Origin: Zingiber officinale
Taxonomy: Eukaryota > Streptophyta > Magnoliopsida > Zingiberales > Zingiberaceae
Assembly: GCF_018446385.1 (NCBI RefSeq)
Contig: NC_055990.1
Location: 26,125,891 to 26,189,890 of the forward strand
Length of the DNA: 64,000 nucleotides
Direction of reading: 5' to 3'
Below, piece by piece: positions 1 through 10,512 of the stretch (position 1 is its first letter; each line of letters starts with the position of its first letter). The translations under genes were made by a program, and so were the position numbers. The notes below the pieces were generated by a model that saw nothing but the letters and a program-made list of their open reading frames with translations, had not been told where the DNA came from and did not search any database.

Positions 1-785
1 TCAAAATGATTTTGGTAATAACTCATCATCGATCTAATTATTTCTATAAGAGTCCTATACCTTCTTTCTGCCACACCATTCTATTGGGGTGTACTTGGTG
101 CAGTCAGTTGGGATTTAATCCCGATTTCTGATAAGTGTCTCCTAAACTCTCCTAAGTGGTACTTGCCACTACAATCTCACTGCAGTGTCTTGATACTTTT
201 ACCTTGACGTTTCTCCGCATCAGCCCTGTACTCTTTGAACTTATCAAAGTATTTACACTTGCAGGGCATCAAGTAAATATACCCGTATCTCAAATAGTCG
301 TCTATAAAAGAGATGAAATATTCGAAACCACCTCTTGCCTGGATAGTCATAGGTTCACACAAATTAGAATGAACCAATTTCAACACTTCTTTGGCTCTAT
401 ACCCCTTAGACTTAAAAGGTCTCTTGGTCATTTTTCCTTCCAAGTAAAACTCGCAAGTTGGAAAGTTTTTCCATTACTAATGAACCCAAAAGTTCATTGG
501 CTATTATCCTTTGAATCCTACTCAAGTCAATATGACCTAGCCTTAAATGCTAAAGATATGATTGGTTCATTTTCGAAGATTACTTTCTCTTATTAGAGTT
601 AGAAGATATGTTATTAATTTCCATTTGTTGCATCGTGGGAGTTATTGGATTTATAAATTGCCAACCAATGTACCAGAACAGATATCTTCCCTCTTTTTCT
701 TGATAACATCTTTGTTATCAGAATATCATGTTCTTTGAATAGTTTAGAAACTGAATTTAAGTTCTTTTTAAACTTGGTATGTAAA
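1..785 (-). pseudogene. Copia integrase remnant of element B
   Basis: Read on the minus strand, 443-177 gives an integrase N-terminal stretch that includes the phrase FISFIDDYLRYGYIYLM, the usual DD-containing start of a Copia integrase core. About 1-180 continues, in disturbed frames, with the core region around the NGVAER-type motif. Stops and frame changes break the ORF, so no functional integrase is expected. The same region is present in element C at about 49740-50350. The sequence stops at 785 because element A inserted there and duplicated GTAAA. Confidence 0.75.
781..785. repeat. Left target-site duplication of element A (GTAAA)
   Basis: GTAAA directly precedes the left LTR and is repeated at 16587-16591 after the right LTR. 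The corresponding unbroken sequence, with a single GTAAA, occurs in element C at 50494-50498. Confidence 0.93.
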
Positions 786-1019
786 TGTTAGGATCGGTTG
801 AGCTAGAGGAGGGGGGGAGTGAATGGCTCACTTCATTTTCTTGATCAACTTGATTTTGCGCAGCGGAGACTCGAAGGCAATGCTAACTCTGATATTTACT
901 TGGTATCCACCTCCCCAAGGAGGTGACTAGTCCAAGAATCCACACTACTCACACTCTTCCACTATCAAAACCCTCATTCTCGGAATCACACCGAAGGTGG
1001 AGAAACCTTCACTACAACA

Positions 1020-1330
1020 AAAACCCTCATAGACATCGATTTTCCACTGGTGTCTATTTCATTTTCGACCGATGTCTATGAAGCCGATGTAAAAGGTCTG
1101 CCATTTTAGATATCGGTTTAAAACCGGTGTAGTATCACTTAACGACACCGGTCTTCGAATCGGTTATTAACCGGTGTAGTATCATTTAACGACACCGTTT
1201 CATCAACGGTGTAAAACTGATGTAATATTGTATGTTAATAACACCAGTTTTGGCAGCGGTAAATGACCGATGTAATATTAATTAATAACACCGATTTTGC
1301 AGCGGTGGAAAACCGATGTAATATGGATAT
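1020..1330. repeat. Left subterminal repeats of the CACTA element
   Basis: Repeated short units with the core ACCGGTGT or its complement, alternating with GTAATATnnn(A/T)TTAATAACACC-like segments. Such subterminal arrays are the usual transposase-binding regions of CACTA elements. Matching motifs occur in inverted orientation at 6120-6335. Confidence 0.8.
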
Positions 1331-3440
1331 TTTTTAACAATTTGATTTCCGAAACAATGAAAAACCGACAATAATAAAAAAAAAGATACACAAATATTCA
1401 CAAATTATACAAATATTCTTCATTCAACAATATCCATAAAATACACAAATATTCACAAATTATATAAATAATCTTCTTACAACAGTATCCATAAAATACC
1501 CAAACATTCTTTTTACATCAAAAGCTAGCTAATAGATATCAAAATCAAGGTAGAACATTCTTTTAACAACACATCAAGGTAGAACCGCACTTCAAATGTA
1601 ATCTAGCATGCATTCAACCCACTCGATCCGCACTTCATCAATTTCAACTCTGGAGTACTTGAGATTTGTAAACTGTAAAAACACATAAATAATATATTAA
1701 TAAACCAAGACCAAAAATCATAGTTGAAAAAGCAGTAAGGGCACCAGGTAACAAGATGACTAACTGAAATGCTTAAAAAAAGAAACATTCATCAATTATC
1801 ACATAAATATAAGGGATTAATTTGTAACAACAACTCAACAAAATGTACTACCTCCCTAAACTAAGGGATTGGTGTGCATTGAGATCAAGAAAGGTGAAAC
1901 AAACAACTGTATATATCCACTAAAGAACTTGAGCTTTTCTGACTTGTAATTCTCTCCCCTAAACAATCCAAAACTCTTGTACGTATAAAAAGTGACAAAG
2001 AATAAATTTCCTTTAGAACCAACAGAACTATGAGATCAACTTGATAATCAAATTACTAATATTATGGTCAATATATAACTGTATATAATTTCCAAGGCCT
2101 ATAATATATGGATGAGGATGCTCAATAATACATCAAGTAAAACAAGAAATAAGTAAAGAAGTAAATTCACCATATATCATCATTGCTTATTGTATATTGT
2201 TTATAATGTGCATGTGTAGATCATATCATAAAAGAATGATATTATATCTGCTATAATACTACCCTGTTTACTTGATGATATGGATAGGATGGAAGGCAGA
2301 AATTTATGCACAGGCACAGGGGGATTAGCAGTGGATAAACAGGAGGGTAACATTTGCTACTTTCATTGTGCCAAAAATGCAAAGCTCGAACTCTGACAAA
2401 GGAAAGGCGGTGGATCGATATCTGCTATATCTATTTCTGTCATTGACTTTGAGATATCATCGACCAAAAATGGAATGCTGCATCAAAGGAGAATGTAAAT
2501 CTAATTTATAGTAACTAATATGTAGAACAGAGGAAGAAAAAGTTTAAGGCCTACCTGGAATCATCATCTAACAAGAAAGAATTATTGGAAGAATTATTTG
2601 AGCCCTCGGCCATCACAAGTCTCATACTTGAAATGATCTATAAAATTGAAAAGGGAAAAAAAACTCTACGTCATTACTTGGAAAGACCTAAAAGTGCAAC
2701 AGAACAGTTTGAAGTCATTACAAAATAAGGTTGATACCATTTGTCCCAAAGGCAAGCTATGAGATGGAAGACTTGGTATAAGCTAATATATTTATTCTCA
2801 ATTGTCTTCCATCAGTTGGTTATGTCAACAAGAATATTACTAGATGTTAGAAACGCACCATTATTGCGTCACTAGACTGGCCCCGTCTTGGTGCCTTAAT
2901 TGCTCTCTATTTTGTCCCCACACAAACTTAGTTGGTACCACACTTAGCTATTCCATTGTGAATATGAAAATTATGCATGTGATATATATATATACACAGA
3001 ATGCAACTTAAGAACATATCTAAGTGAAATCAGACCTCTGATGTAACACTCTGCGTGTCATACTTGTCATCCCAGTACATAGTACTGATTCTGTATAACT
3101 GTTGTATGCTAAGAACCTGAAAACCAAATCAAACCAAAAAAACAGTTTGTTACTGACAATCTAAATGACTGAAACTTTGAATATTTATAAGTGGTCTCAA
3201 CTGGGCATAAATCTTTGGTTATCTCCTTCAGTGTCTTCTTTGGTTTCTGATGTAAAACTTATATCACGATATAATATTAATAGTTCAAAGATAAGTTACT
3301 GGACAACAAGTACAGTATACAATAAGCAATCTTGATGTCTGGTAAGTACGTGCTGAATCGCTCAAACTCATGGCAAATTTGCACAAATATAAATATGAAT
3401 CAAAATTCTAGAACCACCAAAATCAACATAAATCATTCTT
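1331..3440. other. CACTA interior without a recognised gene
   Basis: AT-rich DNA with no long ORF. A possible third captured piece lies on the minus strand at about 2640-2360: it reads like two short exons separated by an intron with a CAG/GTAGGC donor near 2555 and a TGCAG acceptor near 2480. I could not name the source gene, and the second part contains stops in the expected frame, so this is weak. Confidence 0.3.
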
Positions 3441-3446
3441 TAAAAA

Positions 3447-3802
<356 letters not shown>

Positions 3803-4795
3803 TTAAATTTAAATAGGGTTCTCTTGATTTGCTCTCAAATTAAGAAAGTAAAATGAGCAGAGGACAAGTCTATAGTTCTAGTACTTTAATTGAAAAAAAC
3901 CACTTCCATATAATTTCACTGATTACCTCATACGCCTAAGATAAAAGCAGCATGGACTTTAATTGAAATTACTAGGCATGATAATGATAATGATCCTCTT
4001 TTTTGCACCATCACTGACCAAGGCACACAGTTCTTCCTAGTGTTTAGTGACTGTGGCTTTTGATTGTGCCAAATAATAGAGATAAACAGACTAAAAAATG
4101 TCTCTGAGAAGATCTTAACTACAAATATAAGTTGATGATTCACTCTGATCCAACATTTCTCACTGAATTAAAGGGTATATCGATTTTCAGTAGTCAAAAA
4201 CCGCATCAAACTATTTATTCTCAGGTTTGTGTGAAACAATCAGAGAGAAGGTCAACAAGTAGAATATTTTCACTTCTCTCTGCAATATGGATAAGAACTC
4301 ATGTTAGCCAACACAAAGAAAGAGATTGAGGATAAGATAATATTGGAATTCATCGTTTTAAGCCAAAGTGAAAGATAAACTTACAGCTAAACTATTTAAG
4401 GAACATTGATACTAATTCATAACAATAACCAATTTTCCCAACACACACATCTAGAAGTTATCCGACACTATTTTAATGTTGAAAAAGAATAAAAACAAGG
4501 TGTCGGAAAGATAAAAACAAGGAAACATTCTAACCGAGCAATAAACGTTGAAGTTGCTGCAAAATGTGGTTGGTGCACCAAGCGAGGTGCGGTACCATAG
4601 TACGTCATTTTCCACAAAGCACCATGCTTTACCAAAAAATTGTAGCTTCTCGGTAATTGATTAAATGGCTAGGGTGTATGCTCCGTCCACAAGTCAGTCA
4701 CAAAGACCTACACTAGCACAAGATTTTGATCCATAGAGCAAGGGGAAAAAGCTACTTTCTGGACCACTTGGAGACAAGACCACTAATTAAATTTC

Positions 4796-5283
4796 TAATT
4801 CACCTGGTACTCATCGCCGAATTCCTGGTTGAAGGCAGCCCTGATGGCCTCCACCGACGCGCGATGCCCACCACCAGTATCACTCATCAAAATCAAAACC
4901 TTCTTCGGCCTCTCATACTCCGCCACGCCGTTAATGGGGGCGCCGTTGTCCTCGGCAATGAGAGGGCTCTCATCCTCTAGACGGATCTCGTCGTTCGAGA
5001 GGCCGGTGGAGGCAAACCCGATGGGGGCACGGGGCTCGCTGTGGAAACGCACGAACCGGTTGAAGTGGCTCCAGAGGCGATGGAGCTCGGAGGAACCGGG
5101 GGAAAGTGAGGCAAAGGCGGCAGGCCGGCTGCAGCTTCTAGTATGCGAGGGAAAGGAACAACGTCGAGGAAAAGCAGAGAGGGAGGAAGGAGAAGGAGAG
5201 GTGAAGAAGGGGATCCGAGCGACGAGGGAGTCGAAGGGGAGGAGGAAGAGAAGGTCATCTTTGGCGACGGAAGAGGGAGTCAT
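4796..5283 (-). pseudogene. Captured first exon of MGDG synthase (MGD, type A)
   Basis: Monogalactosyldiacylglycerol synthase makes the main galactolipid of chloroplast membranes. The open frame begins at ATG 5283 and runs about 160 codons. It has a Ser/Pro/Arg-rich N-terminus like a plastid transit peptide, then the segments FVRFHSEPRAPIGFAS and KVLILMSDTGGGHRASVEAI. The second is the hallmark donor/acceptor-site start of the MGD glycosyltransferase fold. The frame then meets CAG/GTGAAT, which looks like the true exon 1 donor, and stops in the retained intron. Only exon 1 is present, so the catalytic domain is missing. Codon use is GC-rich compared with its AT-rich surroundings, which fits a recent capture. 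Confidence 0.88.
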
Positions 5284-5387
5284 GGTGGCGGGATTTCAAT
5301 TAGGGTTTAATTGAAGGGGATCCTTGGCCTGCTTTTCTGACTTTTACTCGTCTTTCTTCGCATGGACTGATAAAAATCCGTTCTTAC

Positions 5388-5700
5388 TTTTTCACTGCTT
5401 CACCGGAAACCTGGGCAGCGACCGAATCCGGAGCTTTCTCTTCCTCCTCTTCGTAGTCCAGGAGCTCCTTCTCGTAAACATCATTATCCTTGGCTTCCCC
5501 CATACTATCTCGAATCAAGAGAAAAAAAAGATCAAGACAAGATAATATCAAAATATACAACGAAAACGCATCAATCACACCAAAAAACTAAAAAGAAAAT
5601 GAAAAGAATCACCTTGGCGGACGAAAACTGGAAAGTGGAGCTAGATAGAGTCTGCAAGAGAAACAAATCAGGAGAAAAATAGAAAGTAGGACGACGAGGG
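5388..5700 (-). pseudogene. Captured UAP56-type helicase 5' UTR and first coding exon
   Basis: From ATG 5503 the minus strand encodes MGEAKDNDVYEKELLDYEEE and the following segment ending in GEAVKK, the acidic N-terminus of plant UAP56 (RH15/RH56). It stops at a GTAAGA donor at 5387, exactly after the GEAVKK codons. Upstream is a likely 5' UTR intron (donor near 5611, polypyrimidine tract and acceptor just before the ATG). The rest of the UAP56 fragment (Walker A exon) lies 1.7 kb further along the same strand, with the MGD exon between them. Confidence 0.85.
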
Positions 5701-6110
5701 TTTTGAGAAAATATCCTAAATGGGAGAGATCCGAGGAGGCTAGGGTTTGGAGGATGAATGGGAGGACTGGAGGAGAGGGGAAAGTTGGATAATAAAGGGT
5801 TGACGAAGCCAATCCAATGGCGGACTGGATGAGTGGCGAACGAGAGCAGCGTGATCTTAGCAGCCCGTGTGTTGATGCTGTGTGGTTGGACGGAGAAGCA
5901 AGGGCGTCGTGTGTTGATCCTGATCGGGAGAGGAAGGGGCGTCGATCTAGGAAGGGGGAAGAGGGAGATGAGGTTGAGAGAGATGGTCGGAGGTTTAGGT
6001 TTAGGTTTAGGCGAGAGAGATGGTCGGAGGAAGGGGCGCGATATAGATTTAAGTTTGGAGGGAACTTCACAGTGTTGCAAATTTTGGCTGGTGGGAAAAT
6101 TAAAATATTT
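5701..6110 (-). other. Probable captured upstream/5' UTR DNA in CACTA
   Basis: This segment lies just upstream of the UAP56 first exon, in the same relative position as a promoter or 5' UTR. It contains open frames on both strands, but they are low-complexity (Ser/Pro/Leu- or Arg/Gly-rich) and show no known domain. I take it as captured non-coding DNA. Confidence 0.4.
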
Positions 6111-6119
6111 TATTTTGGT

Positions 6120-6335
6120 TCATTAACACCGGGTTTTAAAAATCACTGTTAAAATCGGTGTCTATTAACGAAAAAAGGGTGCTTATAGACATCGCCTAAA
6201 AAACCGATGTCTATGAGCGAAAATCTGCGCTCATAGACACCGATTTTTGAAAAAACCGGTGTAAAATACTCAAAGACATCGGTTTTTGCTTAAAACTGTT
6301 GTTGTTCCACTGATGTCTATGAGGGTTTTTGTTGT
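6120..6335. repeat. Right subterminal repeats of the CACTA element
   Basis: Inverted counterparts of the repeats at 1020-1330, with repeated ACACCGATTTT / AAACCGGTGT and GATGTCTATGAG motifs directly inside the right terminal inverted repeat. Confidence 0.8.
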
Positions 6336-6639
6336 AGTGCTTACACGGTTACAACTCTCCCTCTCCAAAGTAAAGGATCACACTCACCACAATGAAGAAG
6401 AAAAGAAAGATTACAGGCTTTAAAAAGGCTTCTTCTTTGCTGAGTGAGATTTGAGAAAGTAGCGAGAGGGAGATCTTGAACTTGAGCACCTTTTGAAGAT
6501 CTTGAGCACTTGAGAGAGTTGAGACCTTGGAGAGCAATGGAACAGTATATGTTTCTTTTCTTATCTCTTTTCTTTTTCTTCCATGCCTTTAAACGTTGAG
6601 AAAACTAGCCGTTTCTCACGTAGCCGTTGCAGTGAATCG

Positions 6640-7140
6640 ATCGGAGTTATATTTGGATCGATTCATAAGTATCCATTGGAAACCATCGCGTCACGATCAA
6701 CGGCTTAGATTGCTTCACTTGAGTTTGAATCGATCGGTGCAATTCTTGAATCGATTCAAACCTCTGCTCGTGAAATCGCAGCTCTGTGAATCGATCGCCC
6801 GATCAATTGAGTAAACCTCAATCGATCGGCTGATCGATCCAGGGGAAATCTGTGCTTCGCACAGAGGCTTCCTGGATCGATCGCTCGATCGATTGGATTG
6901 CCCCAATCAATCGCTTGATCGATTGGATTGCCCCAATCGATCGCTCGATCGGATTGCCCCAATCGATCGCTCGATCGATTGGTTTTCCCCCAATCAATCG
7001 GCTGATCGATCCAAAAGCACTCTGTGCTTCGCGCAGAACCTTCCCAATCGATCGGCCGATCGATTTGCTTCCTTCCAATCGATCGACTGATCGATCCAGA
7101 GGCATTCTGCCTCACAACCATATCTAAATCGATTTTCCAA
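6640..7140. repeat. Array of ATCGATCG-type short palindromes in LTR of A
   Basis: About a dozen units of the form CAATCGATCGnnnGATCGATTG separated by short spacers such as GATTGCCCC. Each unit is an imperfect palindrome. The same array in the other LTR is at about 15830-16270 but has fewer of the GATTGCCCC-spaced units. Confidence 0.85.
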
Positions 7141-7446
7141 TCAATTTCTGATACGTGAGGGATCATGCATCCAGCTTTATGACCTGCAGGAACTTCTCTT
7201 GCCAAGAATTCGGTCCTCGACCTTCTTAGACTTCTCTTGCCTTGCATCCGGTCTTCTGACCTGCAAGGATTCTTTTGCCAAGAATCCGGTCCTCGACCTT
7301 CTTGGACTTCTCTTGCCTTGCATCCGGTCTTCCGACCTGCAAGAACTTCTCCTGCAAACTCACACTGTATGTTAGATCCAACGTATTAACCTAAACTTAA
7401 ATAATTGTCAACAAATTGAAACTTCCAGGGCATGATTGCACCAACA

Positions 7447-7460
7447 ATCTCCCCCTTTTT
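7447..7460 (-). other. Polypurine tract of element A
   Basis: On the minus strand AAAAAGGGGGAGAT directly precedes the 3' LTR (TGTTGGTGCAATC). This is the standard primer for plus-strand DNA synthesis in LTR elements. Confidence 0.85.
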
Positions 7461-7883
7461 GATGTTTGACAATCTATTTAAGTTTAGGCCAATTTTCAAT
7501 ATACCATAATAGTACAATGATAAATAATGATTGCAACAACGCTGAAAAATCATCTAAGTTAAACATAAGCAGTAAGTATGAGCATACACAGTAAGCTTGA
7601 GTTTCAATTTAAATTTTATTTAGCATGAACTTCAACATATATCTCCCCCTTTGTCAAATATCAAAAAAAAAGAACATAACTCCCCCTCAAAATGTGTACT
7701 AATCAAACACAATAAACCGAAGGATTACTCCCCCTAAACCACACAGATATCAACAAAATATAACCACGTGAATTGTAGAAACAAAATAAAAGGTAGAACA
7801 AGTAACATATCAGATATCCAAAAATAAAATAGAGTTCACATAAGGACTCCATAACAACCATCCATAAGACGTACAATAACATA
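7461..7883. other. Non-coding 3' region of element A between aORF and LTR
   Basis: AT-rich, with several CTCCCCC-type runs on the plus strand (polypurine stretches on the minus strand) at 7640-7730. These look like extra or former polypurine tracts. No convincing ORF. Confidence 0.5.
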
Positions 7884-9438
7884 TCACAAAGAGACATAAA
7901 ACTCGATAAGATCATCACCCGAAGGAGGGGGATCAGCACCAGCAGGAGGAGGAGCAGACGTAGTAGCTGGAGCAGGAACCGCTGCAGAGTCAGCACCAGC
8001 AGCATCCTCAGCATGGGGAACGGGAGCTATGGATGGAACAGACTGAGACGGATGACCCGTCACCCAGGAGCTCACTAAATCCACTAATGTATCCATAGTC
8101 GCCTGCATCGAAGTATGTCGATGGACCATGGTCTCCATCATGGAACGCAGGTCGACTACCTCCATGGTCAGCTCCTCCAGGCGAGTGTCGACAGTCTCCT
8201 CGAATGTTGGAGAAGCTGGCTCGGGGATATCCTCCTCAGCATCATCCGCTACAGGAACCAATGCCTGTGCATCCCCCCTGCGGCGAGCCCTGGGTCCCTC
8301 ACCAAAAGCACGTCCATCGCGCCATCGAACTCCCGCTGGACCACCAACTAAGCCCGTCTTCTTGAAGGAGCGGGAAGAAATCCGAGAATAAGCCACAGTC
8401 ATGTGCTCTAGCCGTCCCCGGGAGACATCTATCTTCTGGGACTCCAGCCAGTCTGTGATAAGATGCCCGAAAGGCATGTGGACCGTCTGCTGCACTGGCT
8501 GAGTAAAATGAATGATGCAATGAAAAATGTTCAGAGCGATGTTGATGTCAAGGGAATGACGAATGGCATAGAGGGCAAACATGTGAGGAGGTCGCAGAGC
8601 GGCTAAGGCACGAGAAACAATGGGGAAAAGGCAGTTAATGATCACTTTAAACAAAGCGGCTCAGCCGATAACTCAAGTGAAGAAAACTTAGTGATTTGAG
8701 CATTTGGCCCATCCGGACGAGGACGACCAAAGAGGAACTGATGCATGGATGCAATGCTGATATGCTCAAAAGGTGGAGGCAACTCATCGGGAAGATTGGG
8801 ATAAAAGACAAAATCATTGGTGGATGGTAGACAGTCAAGAAAAGATCGAAGAATCTCATAGGAGAAGTCCAAGTTCCATTTCGCAACACAAGTGCGATAA
8901 TTTACACCATCAGAAGTGTGCAAATTATTATAGAATTCGGAGACAAGACTTACATTGGCATCCCTCTCACAGGTTAACAATGAGTCAAGTTTATAGTGCT
9001 TAAACTGGTTATAGGTATCAAAACAAGACGTCCTATAGTATTGAAAATCAACAGATCTAGGGGTTATGAGTTTGAAGGTGCGTTTGCTAAAGGCTTGCTG
9101 CATAGCAGCATTAGGGAATCTCGGATCAGTAGGAGGTTGAGGACGTGATGGAGGTACGGGCGATCCTTCGCCCGATTCATGAACTTTTTGTTTCTTTCTG
9201 TGGGATAGGAAATGAAAAAGAACAAGAGGTGGCACACGATTTTGCAGTGCAACAGAAAGATGCAGGGAAAGATATGCAAAAATGCAAGGACAGTGCAGAT
9301 AATGCAATGCATGAGCGATAATGCACAAAGACACACAAGACACATATAGATTAGGTCAAATATAGGAGCAAAAACCAAAAAAAAAAAAAAAGAAGAGAGC
9401 AAAGAAATTTACTTAGGGTTAGGGTTTTGAGACCGCAT
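7884..9438 (-). pseudogene. Additional sense ORF (aORF) of element A, putative plant transposon protein-like
   Basis: A third coding region lies between RNase H and the 3' LTR, on the same strand as gag and pol. A likely first exon starts at ATG 9438 and ends at 9413 with AA/GTAAAT; the acceptor is CCCACAG at 9198, giving a 215-nt intron. The joined frame makes a basic PKKKQK-like stretch near the N-terminus. Exon 2 (9197-8645) includes RFPNAAMQQAFSKRTFK and LDFSYEILRSFLDCLP-type segments that resemble the 'putative plant transposon protein' domain found as extra ORFs in plant LTR elements; this assignment is from memory of the family's look. A one-base shift at about 8645-8660 moves the frame to 8654-7884. 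That part continues with an aromatic/His-rich region, a helical TRLEELTMEVVDLRSMMETM coiled-coil-like segment and a Pro/Ala-rich tail. The whole would be about 445 residues. Confidence 0.6.
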
Positions 9439-9689
9439 GTTGTGTGAGGACGCGGAGACGAGGAAGAAAGGCTGCCCAGTGCGTCGAGAGAGAAGGAGCA
9501 GAATCGGAAGAGAGGTGGAAGAGCTCCCCTTCACCGGAGAAACACGTCGGAGTGAACGAGCGAGGCAGACGAAAGAGTCGCCTGGAAAATCGCCTAGGGC
9601 AAGACAGGGTCGAGAGAGAGAAAAGGAAGAGATGATAATAAGTGGATCGATTCGAGAACCATTGGATTTAGGGGTTTAAGATGGGTTTT

Positions 9690-9990
9690 AAATTCTCAAT
9701 CGATTGACCGATCGATTGAGAGCATGTGAATCGATTGATCGATCGATTCACGACGCTACTGTGAGAATTTGAATAGGCATCTCAATTGATCCAGTGATCG
9801 ATCCAAACGCGCTGAATCGATCCATTGATCGATTCAGATGCCTTTTGGAAAATCAAAAAACGCAGTCCAATCGATCCATTGATCGATTGAAATGGTCTGA
9901 ATTAATCGATCCATTGATCGATTCAGATGTTATCTGTAGGGAAAAAGCTAGCCTCCCAATCGATCAACCGATCGATTGGGAGGTCGGATA
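9690..9990. repeat. ATCGATCG-type palindrome array inside element A
   Basis: About eight imperfect palindromes such as AATCGATTGACCGATCGATTG and CCAATCGATCAACCGATCGA in the stretch just upstream of the aORF on the minus strand. It is the same type of motif as in the LTRs of A and of element E, but outside the LTR. Confidence 0.75.
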
Positions 9991-10512
9991 TTACTGCACT
10001 TTCGAAAACTTTCATATCCAAGTTTCAGAAATTCACAAACAATTGCACACAACTCTAAAAATCACAAAATTTTGTGTAGACACTATAGATGTCACATATT
10101 ATCAAGGAAAAATAAAAGTCAACAAAAAGCGACACTCCCTAGAAACGATTTGCACAAAATTAAAAATTGTCGAAAACATCAATGATTCGAGTGAGTCTTA
10201 TCAAAGTTTCAAAAATAAGTATGGTGCATATGATGAGTTTGAAAATTTCCAATCATAATCGTAGGGCAACGTGCACATGATTTGTACACGTGCTTTCCCT
10301 ATGATTGGACAAATGAATATTTCATATGAAAACCACTTTTATTGACCAAAATAATGTATCATAACAAGCATCATGACCAAGATAAATGTCCCTAACCTCT
10401 CACCCCATCTAAATCATATTAAGAGGACAATCCTATGTTCTTGTGAGAGGCAATGTTAAGGTGAATAAAACTTAAAGAGCTTTACCTATGAAGTGATCAT
10501 GGAGTATGTGAT

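Noticed and set aside
3928-4143. Minus-strand ORF between the UAP56 and MGD fragments
   Set aside because: No domain; frame and composition look like non-coding AT-rich DNA.
4829-5314. Plus-strand ORFs overlapping the MGD exon
   Set aside because: GC-rich antisense shadows of the minus-strand MGD exon.
5571-6126. Ser/Pro-rich and Arg/Gly-rich ORFs on both strands at the right end of the CACTA
   Set aside because: Low complexity, mutually overlapping, and placed in what should be the UAP56 upstream region.
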